Assembly: GCA_022702705.1 (NCBI GenBank) | Contig: CM040425.1 | Span: 8,448,001 to 8,512,000 of the forward strand | Length of the DNA stretch: 64,000 nucleotides | Source: Papilionanthe hookeriana x Papilionanthe teres | Lineage: Eukaryota > Streptophyta > Magnoliopsida > Asparagales > Orchidaceae | Direction: 5' to 3' | Shown: positions 53,980 through 64,000 of the stretch, piece after piece | How the letters are laid out: each line of letters begins with the position of its first letter | Position numbering within the stretch: the stretch's first letter is position 1 | The notes under the pieces: generated by a model | Told to the model about the DNA's origin: nothing | What the model saw: the letters and a program-made list of their open reading frames with translations, nothing else | Database searches by the model: none | Made by a program: the position numbers and the translations under genes

Positions 53980-56704
53980 GTGATTTCCAAGGAAAATTTA
54001 ATAATATGACCAAGGGAAAGTTTCTGCCCTTAAGAAAATTATGAGACATTCCTAATGACCAGAGGACCACGTGGACCAATTTTGGGTGATTTTTTGAATT
54101 ATATTATTTTTATTATAATTATTTTGATTGAGTATTAATTAATTGCAAAATAAATAAAGGTTAAAAATGAATTTTATATTTTTCAAAAATCTCTCTGACA
54201 TTTAAGGAAATCATATAATCAATTTTTACAATTTTTTGATTTTCGATTTATTAGAATTATTTTAGTAGAAATGCCAAAAATACATTTTTTTTAATTTTAA
54301 AAATTAATTTTAGGGCTTTAAAATTTAATATCTACCGTATAAGGATTTTAAAAATATTATTGTTCCTAAGCGATTAAAATTCAAAATGTGTATATTTTGG
54401 TAGAATTTTATTATTTTTTGAGATTTTTATTATTTTTTTTAATTATTAAAAATATTAAAATAATGCAAAAAATCAACTTTTTTAAAAAATTAAAATTTTA
54501 ATTTTCTTAAAATTCCCTGATATCAGAGAGGCCCCAAAACTAATTTGGCAATTTTTGAAAAGCATTTTGAAAGTTATGAATTTTTTAAGTTTAATTTTGG
54601 CTAAATGGCTTAATCAACTCCATTCGACAGTATTAAATCGTCCAATTAACTTCAAACTTTTATGGCGGATTCCTTTGATCCTAAAGGTCAGTGAAGGATT
54701 GATTTCAAGTCAATTTGATAGATGATTAGCTCTAATTAATTAAAATTCCATTTGGATTTTTAAGCCAATTAGGTTATTCCAAGTGAGTTAACTCAAACTC
54801 ATTTTTCCTAGGTTCCTCTGGTCATAATAAACATCACCAACTTTCCTAGAATTTATTTCACAATATGCTAATTATTGGAATCAAAATACTCAAACTAGCA
54901 ACCTAGAGTTGAAAAATCAATAACTCTTCATAAGGATGGCCTCTGACTTTGAAAATTCAGGGAATGTTCCCCACCGTATACTTCTCTGTGCTCTACGGTC
55001 TCATGTCATGAAGGAACAGATACATGTACGGAGAATGGAAATGTGCAGAGAGTAAATAAATTATTAAAAATCAAATACTCAATGAAATTAATGATTTTTC
55101 CACATTATTCTCCTCTATTCACTGAGCAAGAGGGTATTTTTATTTTATTTTTATGATTTTTCTTACATGTGTTATGTGCATTTTGAAGTTTGTGGTCAAA
55201 AGAAATAAAATACTTACTTTTCCCATTTCATGTCATTTGTCGCTCCTTGATTGGCTGGAGTGGGTTCTGTTCATGGATGCAGCTACTGCCCAACTCATCA
55301 GCGTGTCCGTCGTGGACATAGCGCCTCTCGATCGAATCACGTCGCTTCTCTCCCCTGCTTCTCTATTCACCCAAACCGTCAAACTTCAAACCTTTCGATA
55401 TCTCCCTCGATTCTCAATGAAATCGAATGAATTTTTTTTTTAAAATGATCGTCTAATCGAGTGTACACATCTATATGGTGATGATATACTTAAAACACGT
55501 GAATAATTATGTAAAATTAAAACATGCTCGGTTGGAAGAGAAAAATTTGATACCTTTGTCCAAGAGGTGAGGCTCAATTGAAATGATCGGATCGAGCTTT
55601 AGGAGTGCTTGGAGAAGCTGAACAATTCTGGCAGAGTTTACCCAAGGTAATGCTCGCATCTCTTCCACTGGGCCGTGAGGCGGGGTTTAAATATGAAGGG
55701 CGAGCAGGAGCCAAGTGCCAGGAGGTTGGGCTCATCTATTCACTGGCATGGCCGAGAAAAACTCACATGATCGAGCTTGATCTTGGTGCACCGACTGCTA
55801 TGCCATGTAAAGCTTATGACGGAAACGGCATGGGTGTAAGGAGCATTTTTGGTCCAATTGGGTCAATTGATTTGTTTTATTGGTTCACTCACCAAGGCTT
55901 GATTTGGCCGATGTGCGAGATCATTCGGGGTCACCTCACATATGTGGTGAAGTCCCCATCCAAGGTGAGGTGGCCAATTTTGGTTAAAGTGTATCATGAA
56001 ATTCGTGGTTAAAAAAGGTTTAGTGAAGGCTTAAGAAATGCTCCTCCTTGCTGCGCAAGTGGCATGGTGAGGTGGAGGCCCCCATGGCTTGCATATGGCT
56101 TATGCATGGCTCCATTTACTTCATTCGCTCAAGCCATGGTTTCTGTGGAAAAGGTTGGCTCACTTGCATGGAAAAGGGTTATTCGAATTTCAAAACTTTC
56201 GATTCCACTTCATGGGATTTGTCATGATGCTACAAATGGGTTGATTTCATGATGGTTTAAGACTTTACGTCAAATAGGATTATCAAAGGAATGATGAAGA
56301 AAAGGTTTCATGTGGGCTTGGAAATGGACTGGGTTTTTAAAATTTAGTAAAGGCAAAATTTTTGTGGAAGGTTTAAGGAGCGGGCATTTAGGTTAGATAA
56401 TGGCCAATAGAAAAATTTGCACGCTATGCCAACAAATGTCGAGTTTTGTCTAGATGTGTCATGATTGATTTGAAACAAGTTTGGAGTGATTTGGGTTCGA
56501 ATCGGGTCGATTCGGTTTTTCGTAAAGGTTAATGTAGGTCAAATCGCAATAACTTTGGCCAATGTTGGGCTAGGTTGAAATTTTTTGTAAAAATTAATGT
56601 TGGGAAATGTTTATGGGAGTGTTTCAAAGAGGTTTTAACTTTGGTTGGGTTTGATTTTCAGTTTGGGCCTATTTTTGGTTAGGTTTCGGGGTTTAGGTCA
56701 AGAT
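53980..56704 (-). repeat. LTR fragment of the element A family (copy 4)
   Basis: Aligns with 19010-22215 of the right LTR and with 59810-62585 of the third copy, starting at TTTCCAAGGAAAATTTAATA and ending at GGGTTTAGGTCA. It is closer to the third copy (for example AACGAAAT-type text and GATGATATACTTAAA). Both ends of the LTR are missing, and it sits between element C and a LINE fragment. Confidence 0.85.
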
Positions 56705-56896
56705 CGTCTTTAGCTAGTTGAATTGAAAAATCAGCAGTGTACCCATCTGGCCCAGCAGTCTTGGAGCTGTTAATGGAGTTGATTGCTTGCTAGATTTCTA
56801 GTTAAGTATGAGGATCAGTCAAAACAAAGTTTTTTGTGTACTAAAAAACCTTCCTAAAGAAAGACTGATCAATGGGAATTCTGTCAAAGGGGACCT
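56705..56896 (-). pseudogene. LINE reverse transcriptase fragment
   Basis: On the minus strand the text INSINSSKTAGPDGYTADF corresponds to the start of a plant L1 RT (the 'sPGPDGf' motif), preceded by a short linker. It is the part that should lie upstream of LINE D and may be the other half of the same insertion. About 100 residues between the two pieces are not found. Confidence 0.65.
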
Positions 56897-59039
56897 TGTC
56901 GGCATATTTTTAGGTTGTGTGTTGTATTTTAAAAAAAAGGGTCGCTTACAGAAATTGTCAGCAAATTTTAGATTTTAAATTTAATTTAAATATATATAAT
57001 TTAGAAAGTAGTATTTGATTTTGAAAATAATTTTAAACTTAAATATTTTAAGATATGAAATCAAACCGATCTCACATCTCAAATAGTTGATATAAATGAG
57101 CACCGCATCACAAACCATGTATCTATCCCGAAGAATAGACACACTGCTTGATGATGGGGCTCGATTAAATAAACTAGAAGATTTGTGACATCTGTTTGGT
57201 CTGCGAACTAATTTTATAAGCCGACAAGTTCCCCTGCTTAAATACAAAGGAATTAAGCAGGTTTTATATTACCTGGGTTCTTAAAGTTCCCTATAAGGGC
57301 AAGCCCCTATAGTTAATTACATCTTAAATTATGGGAATCATTTAAGAAAACTTTTGATAATAATCAGTGGTTTTGCTCTCAAGAATTTCAAAGTTTAAGG
57401 TTTTGAAAGGATTGAATTTTGGAATTTCAATAGGGAATGGATCAAATTTGGAACAGTTTAATTCAGGAGTCCAAAGGAAGAAAAGTAGGATAAGCTGAGG
57501 ATCCAAGAAGAAATCTTAGCGACTTCCCAAACTATCTTATTGTTTGGCTTCAATTTTGGAGTTTATTTAATGTTTCAATCCAGCCAATTTTTAATTAATT
57601 AGGACTTATATTAGTATGACATAATCATACAAATAGCCTCGAAGATGTGAGGGTTTATGTCATACCAAACGACTACCTCGGAGTCCTAAGACCAGTTAGG
57701 GCTTAGTTTGCATAATATGATTATGAAAATGCCTAACGAAGAGTTGAGAATTTATGTTACACTAGGCAAACTACCTCGAAGTCCTATGGCTTGGTTATTT
57801 AATTCTGAGAATGTTTTGCTGAAGTAGATCCGAGTTTTGCTGATGGCGATGGCTGTGCTGCCCACCATGCTTCGAGCTCCTTGTTGTTGCAGAGCTTTAG
57901 TTTTGGAAGTCATAAATCAGGAAATTAGAGAAGTGTATTGGTTTAGAGAAAATCTTAAAATCTAAGTGTTTTTTTTAATATTTTAATTAAAACAAATCTT
58001 AAAGTTAATTAAACAGAACCGATTAAGATCCCACGGTTCCATCATCCCAGCACCGTTATTTTCATTGAATTCACTTAGTCCAGATGAATTTGCTAAACTC
58101 AACTGAATGAGTTCCACACTTTCATTTAGACTGTGGGAAATATCGTTAGCAACACGTGGGTTACATCATCCGAGGTATTCCCGATCATTCAACGAGACGT
58201 TTTAATTTAGTTACAATTGTAGTTTTGTTGTTCTGTTTGTGATTAAATTTTGAGTTACTTTTAAATTTTGGAATGTTAAGGTGGTGAATTTTATCTTGTG
58301 GTGACGTTTAATTTAGTTTTGGTTTTAGTTTAGGGACTATCCTAAAGGTTCTAGTTTTCATGCAACAGTCTTAATTATCATGCAAGAAAAAGTAAAGTAC
58401 AATGCATGTAAGTAAATTGCAACAAAGTAAATTGCAATAAAATAAAAGCGTACCTGGAGGGTCTTCCCGTCATCCCAAGCTGCACTTAAAACACATGTTA
58501 AGGCATTTAAATATTTCAACAGATACCTAGGTAAAGCTAAGGGAAGGGTTTTGATTGTCTACCAAATTCCTAATCCTATTGCTAGTCATCTCCTATGACG
58601 TCTAGGTTCTTGGTTTGGTTTAAGGATGATTTTCTTCATCAAAAAACAATTAGATTCAATTGTTCTTCTATAACATCCCGTCATATTGAGGAAGTGTTTA
58701 GGACGAGTCCTAAACATCTTTTCAATACTTCTTGGATTATTTTGAGTCCAAGTAAATTTAATTGCACAGGAGAATTAATCATCCATGAGTTTAGTTAAAC
58801 TTTGTCTCTTGCTCAGTGAACTTAGATGAATGAAGTGACATCTCACCTAATACTCTATTTAAGAGTTATAATAATTAAAGTCCTTAAGGGCAAATTTGTT
58901 TATCGAGGATTTTAATCATAATTGATTAAAAGTTTGAATTAATGGTTTAAAGTGTTTTAATTTAATAATGAGGTTTTAATTAATAATTTTAAGTTTAGAA
59001 TAGTGTTCAATTTATTTTAGATTTAATTCTTAATGATTT

Positions 59040-59310
59040 CATTTAGGTTTGTTGTTAAAAGATTTTAATTCAATTTGATTTTAATTTAATTTTAATTTAA
59101 TTTTAATTTAATTTAATTTAATTTTTAATTTTAATTTGATTTAAATTTGTTTAATTTTTAATTCAATTTAATTTTAATTTAATTTAATTTAATTTTTAAT
59201 TTAATTTTAACTTAATTTAATTTAATTCAATTTAATTCAATTTTCATTTTAGTTTTAATTTAATTTAATTTAATTGAACTTTAATTTTGTTTTAATTTAA
59301 TTGTTAGTTT
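59040..59310. repeat. TTTAA-type low-complexity block, copy 3
   Basis: Runs of TTTAATTTAA and TTTTAATTTAA, longer than the equivalent block of the right LTR. Confidence 0.8.
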
Positions 59311-61072
59311 TAATTATCAATTTGGATTATTATTTTAATTTTTAATAAAGAATTAAATATGGTTAAAGTGACTTATTTAGGGATTTTTAGATTAAAGAAT
59401 AAATATCCTCTTAATAATATCCCTATTTTAATGATCCAAATTTAAATATATTCTTTCCAAAATTTAAATTATTTAATTAATTAAAGTTTCATTTTTGATA
59501 TTTTTAAAATGTTCAATGGGTTTCTACCCCTTAATTTCCCTAAGTTTCAATCATCCAAGAGAAAATTAAAATCAAATGTTTTACCCCCCATCTTGATTAA
59601 ACCTAAAGTTTTAATTAAGTGTTAAAATTTTTAATTACCTTTATGCCCTTTTAAGCTTATTTATTTCATAACTCACTAAATTGAGCTCAAATGAATTTAA
59701 AATTTTTATGTCACCTCACTCATATGTCAATTAAGATATTAGAGGAGAAAATATGATTTTTCTGAATTTAATTTATTTATATAATTATTTTTAGTAGAAA
59801 ATAGGGGTTTTTCAAAGAAAATTCAACAACATGATGAAGGAAAAGTTTCTATCCTTAAGAAAATTATGGGCTATTCCTAATAACCAGAGGACTACTTGGA
59901 TCAATTTTGGTGATTTTTTGAATTATATTTTATTTATTATAATTATTTTGAATTTTAGTGTATTAATTAATTATAAAATAAAATTGAAGTTGAAAAATGA
60001 ATTTTATATTTTTTTTAAAACTCTCTGACCTCAGGAGTTTAAAGAAACAAATTTTACAATTTTTTGATTTTTCTTTTATTTATTAGGATTAATTTAGTGA
60101 AAAGGGTGGAAAATACATTTTTTAATATTAAAAGTTGTTTTAAGCATTTGAAATTCAATATCTTTACTTTGAGACTTGGGAAAAATATTTGGTTTATTCC
60201 TAAGTGATTAGGAGTCAAAATATGACATTTTTATGATTTTTAATATTTCTATGATTTTTATTATTTTTTAATTATTTAAAATATTAAAATATGATTAAAA
60301 ATAAAAAATTTTAGAAAATTTCAATTTTAACTTTTATAGACTTCTCTGATATGAGAGAGCCCACAAAACCAATTTGGCCAATTTTTGAAATGTATTTTTG
60401 GAGTTATGAATTTTTAAAGTTTAATTTTGGTTATGCTACTTAATTAATTCATTTAGTGGGGCGAAACATTTCCAATTGATATCAAATTTTTATATGAGGT
60501 TCCTCTGATCCTAAAGTTTAGTGGAGAATTATTTTCAAGTTGTTTTGATCTATGGTTAATCCTAATTAATTAAAATTCCATTTTAACGTTTTGGCCAAAT
60601 TAGAGTTTATTTGATTGAAATAGATCATGAGATAATTTTCTAATGTTTCTCTAGTCAATGGGAACATACTCTAATTTTTCTAGATTTTTCTAAGCAACAT
60701 GGTAAGTTTTATAATTATTATAAGAAAACTGAAGCATAATATTGAAAAATAAATATCTCATCATAGAAATCTTTCCTGACTTTGGAAAAATCAGAAAAGA
60801 TCAACCATTATGCATAGAATAACATATAAAAATTTCAAGTTATGGTGAAGCTCCTACATGCATGAAGAATTAAAATATAGAAAACACTATTTAATTAATT
60901 AAAAATAAATTATGCATTAAATAAAAATAAAATTACTTTCACATTATTCTCCTCGTTTTCATGAGCAAGTGGATATTTTTATTTTATTTTTTGGAGTTTT
61001 CAAGGAAAAGTTATGATTTTTTGAAGTTTTGGTTCAAAAATAAATCAAGAAAAATCTATTTCCCGCTCAAAT

Positions 61073-61082
61073 GACACGTGTC
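61073..61082. promoter_or_regulatory. G-box palindrome in LTR copy 3
   Basis: GACACGTGTC is a perfect palindrome containing the CACGTG core bound by plant bZIP/bHLH factors. It lies at the start of the GC-rich LTR block. The element A right LTR has CCCACGCGTCGCG at the same place and lacks the core. Regulatory use is inference. Confidence 0.4.
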
Positions 61083-63639
61083 GCGCTGCTACTGGCTGGC
61101 ATGGTTGCCTGTTCACGCATGAAGCTGCCGTCCAACTCCATCAGCGTCGTCCGCTGGATACATGCCTGATCGGACGGCTGCTGCTCCTCTTTCCTTGTTC
61201 TATTCACTCAAAACCGTCCAACTTCAAACCTTGATATCTCCCTCGATTCTCAACGAAATTGAATGATTTTTTTTTTAAATGATCATCTAAACGAGTAGCA
61301 CACATCTATATGGTGATGATATACTTAAAGCATGTGAATAATTATAGAAAATTAAAACATGCTCTGTTGGAGGAGAAAAAATTTGATACCTTTGTCCAAG
61401 AGGTGAGGCCTCAATTAGAAATGGTTGGATTGAGCTTAGGAGTGCTTGGAGAAGCTTTGGGAACAATTTGGCAGAGTTTACCCAAGGTAATCTTTGCATC
61501 TCTTCCTTTTGGCCATGGAGGTGGGGTTTAAATAAGGAAGTTTATGGTGGAGCTTGGGTGACCATGAGGGTTGGCTTGGTTCATTCACCAAGGTTTTTTT
61601 TTTTGGCTGAGAAAAACTCACATGATTGAGCTTGATCTTGGTGCAATCAATTTGGTTATGCCATGTGTAAAGTCAAAGATTTAAATGGCATGGGTGTAAG
61701 GGGCATTTTTGGTCTAATTTGGGTCAATTCATGGTTTTCGCTTGGTTCACTCACCAAGGCTTGATTTTGGCTGATGTGAGATCATTTGGGTCAGCCTCAC
61801 ATGTGTGGTGAAGTCACCATCTAAGGTGAGGTGGCCAATTTTGGTTAAAGTGTATCATTGATGGGGTTAAAAAAGGTTTAGTGAAGGCTTGGGAAAGGCT
61901 CCCCTCTTCTTGCCATAAGTGGCATGGTGAGGTGGAAAGGGCTCCCCATGGCTTACATATGGCTTATGCATGGCTCCATGGCTTCATTTAGCTTGCTCAT
62001 GGCTTGGAAAAAGGTTGGCGCACTTGCATGGAAAAGGGTTATTTGGAATTTTGAAAACTTTGGATTCCTTTGATGGGATTTGTCATGATGCTACAAATGG
62101 GTTGATTTAATGATAGTTTAAGACTTTGGTCAAATAGGATTATCAAATGAATGATGAAGAAAAGGTTTCATGTGGGCTTGGGGATGGATTTTGGGCTTTT
62201 GAATTTGATGGAAAGTGGGCTTTTAAAGGCTTTATGGAAGTGGGCTTTTAAGTTTGAAAACAAATTGGTGGATGGAGATCTTGTGAAAGATTGGGCTAAA
62301 CAAATATTGGGTTTAGTTTAAGAGTGTGGCATGAGTGATTTGGAGAAGGTTTGGTGTCATTTGGAATTGAAATAGGCTTAATTTGGGCCTTTTTGGTAAT
62401 GGGGCCCAAAATGGGTCAAATTGGGCTAACTTGGGCTATCTTGGGTGAATGTTGATTTAAGGTTGGATTTGATGTAAAATTAGTGTTAAGAAATGTTTAG
62501 GGGAGTGTTATAAAGAGTTTTCAACTTTGGTTGGGCTTTGATTTTGTGATTTGGGCCAATTTGGGTTAGGTTTGGGTTTAGGCCAATTTAGGGGATTTAG
62601 GCATCAAATTGAAATTGGATCCAAATGTCAATCAAATTGGGCATGAATTTAGTCTAAATTGACATTGGGTATATTGAATTGAAGTTTAGAATTGAATTGG
62701 ATCAAAATTGAGGTCAATTGGGTTGGTTTAGTGGGACATTGGGTCTACTTGGGTTAAGAATGGGTCAAATTGGGGGTTATGGTACAAGTAGATTAAATTG
62801 ACAAAATTGGCCCATTGTGTAGTTGAACAAAATGAAATTGGGAATATTTGGGATTTTTTGGTATTTTTTTGGGAATTTTCAAATTTTATGGAATTTTTTG
62901 CTATGAAGGGCATTTTGGGTATTTGGAGGGTATTTGGGGGTATTTTTGAAAATTTTGGTACATTTAGCTATGGATGATCAATTTGAGTGGGGGAAATGTT
63001 TATGATTGATTTTGAGGAATTTTGGGCAATTTAGGTGATTTGGCAGATTTTGGGTAGTTTCAAGGGCATTTGGTAGGTTTTGTGGGTGTAGGGCCCCGGG
63101 GGGCAAAAATTGAAATTTTGGAAAAGTAAAGATTGATCAAATTTGAGTATAATGGAATCACTTTGGTTGAGTCATGAAGTCATATCAAGCCCATAAGAGC
63201 CATGAGATGACTCATTTGAGGCATTCACTATGTTGTTCCTAGCCCTCTTAGCCAAGGGCCTAGGGGTTATTGGTTCATCCATATGAATTACCTACATGAG
63301 TCAGGAAGTCAAGCTAGGCATGAATAGTTTTAGGATTTGGAATGTGTGTGAAAGTGTAATGTGTGCAGGTCAACCTTCACCAGACCAGGCCACCCAGGGT
63401 AGTCCTAAGGCCAAAGAGTCCTATAGGGAACTCATTCTTTAAACCTCTACATTTGATCTTAACCCTCCAAGTGAATTAGGAGTTTACAATCAGGAATGTG
63501 GGGTTTGCAGGGAGTTAAGAGGTGTTTAAATTTCTAAATGGTGGGTGCCATCTCTAATCCTCTAGGATAGTCAAAGGGAAAGCCTAAGGCTAGATCCTAA
63601 GTACTAAGGAGAGAAAAGATCTCACCAAAAATGAGGTCA

Positions 63640-64000
63640 ACAAATGAAGCCATACTACTTCCTTTACCAAGGCACCTTTTGGTTTACTATTAAAATCAAA
63701 ATTCAAATGAATTTGGCACCAATTTCAAAGGGGATGGGATGCAACTCTTGGTGGTAACTTCCATAACTTCCTTTGGGCAACAAGTTTGAATGATGGGTTG
63801 CATTCTTTGATGGATACATTGAATCTGGACACATTTTGAAGAGACACCAAGGCACCTTTTGGTTTACTATTTAAAGAGAGTCTTAGGAAATATTGGGGGG
63901 CTCTTCTATTGCATTTTGAAGAGAGTTTCCATTAGGAGTAGAGAGTAGAGAGGATCTCTTCCTTTGTCTTTTGAAGGGTTCTTTTACTTTTAAGTTTTTA
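63640..64000 (+). repeat. Athila-like LTR fragment at the window edge
   Basis: Similar in order and wording to 45430-45650 of the element C LTR: CTTTGGTGG-type text, GGATACATTGAATCT and GAAGAGACA-CAA-GCACCTTTTGG. The two differ at many places, so this is a related family. A 30-bp word (CAAGGCACCTTTTGGTTTAC) occurs twice, at 63661 and 63850. The element continues beyond the window. Confidence 0.65.

Larger units (their letters stand above)
45188..53980 (+). mobile_element. Element C: Athila-like LTR retrotransposon, 3' end lost
   Basis: A 5' LTR (45188-46984), a perfect tRNA-Asp primer binding site, gag, protease, RT, RNase H and integrase in Ty3 order, the conserved post-pol motif and a small extra ORF are all on the plus strand. 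No 3' LTR follows: at about 53980 an LTR fragment of the element A family begins. Gag and LTR are clearly related to element B. Many in-frame stops make it defective. The right limit is approximate. Confidence 0.88.
56897..63639 (-). repeat. LTR of the element A family (copy 3, 6.7 kb)
   Basis: Begins TGTCGGCAT like 16342 and follows the right LTR to the point equivalent to 23442, ending GAGGTCA. The last part of the LTR (equivalent to 23443-24423) is missing. Flanks are a LINE on the left and an Athila-like LTR on the right, with no matching target duplication (GACCT and ACAAA). No primer binding site lies beside its start. It is therefore a truncated or recombined LTR and not a clean solo LTR. 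Confidence 0.88.

Noticed and set aside
56897..63639. Clean solo LTR of the element A family
   Set aside because: The last kilobase of the LTR is missing and the five bases on each side (GACCT, ACAAA) do not match.

Overview
The window comes from a flowering-plant nuclear genome, probably a repeat-rich one. It holds one host gene, for 40S ribosomal protein eS12, with plant-style introns. Almost everything else is nested LTR retrotransposons (Tat/Ogre-like and Athila-like Ty3 lineages) and L1-type LINE fragments.

Layout. Positions 1-24423 hold most of one very large Tat/Ogre-type Ty3 element (element A) that reads on the minus strand. Its 3' LTR is at the left and is cut by the window start. 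The internal region is 3704-16341, and the complete 5' LTR is at 16342-24423, about 8.1 kb. In transcript order the internal region carries a tRNA-Arg-type primer binding site, a leader with a hairpin, an extra ORF upstream of gag, then gag, protease, reverse transcriptase, RNase H, a second archaeal-type RNase H and integrase. After integrase comes an AT-rich intron-like spacer, then an added gene whose C-terminal half is an AlkB-family Fe(II)/2-oxoglutarate dioxygenase resembling the plant ALKBH9/ALKBH10 RNA m6A demethylases. A 3' UTR with two tandem-repeat arrays follows. Positions 25078-36489 are element B, an Athila-like element on the minus strand with a perfect 5-bp target duplication. 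It keeps gag but has lost pol, and a 5'-truncated LINE with a 14-bp target duplication sits inside it. Positions 36495-37670 are unassigned. Positions about 37676-41811 are the eS12 gene. Positions 43080-45187 are a second LINE (LINE D), split by element C (45188 to about 53980), an Athila-like element on the plus strand with complete but decayed gag-pol and a small extra ORF. Positions about 53980-56704 are an LTR fragment of the element A family, and 56705-56896 is a LINE RT fragment. Positions 56897-63639 are a third, nearly full LTR of the element A family, and the window ends in an Athila-like LTR.

The most notable object is the AlkB-type gene inside element A. Its NxY, HxD, distal His and RxSxTFR signatures are all present. 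It lies in one 496-codon frame broken by two TAG codons, and it starts four bases after a good 3' splice-site sequence. I infer that this retroelement lineage captured a host RNA demethylase, possibly to remove methylation from its own RNA. This copy is decayed: most in-frame stops that could be checked against family motifs fit C-to-T (or opposite-strand G-to-A) changes, as expected for a methylated, silenced element.
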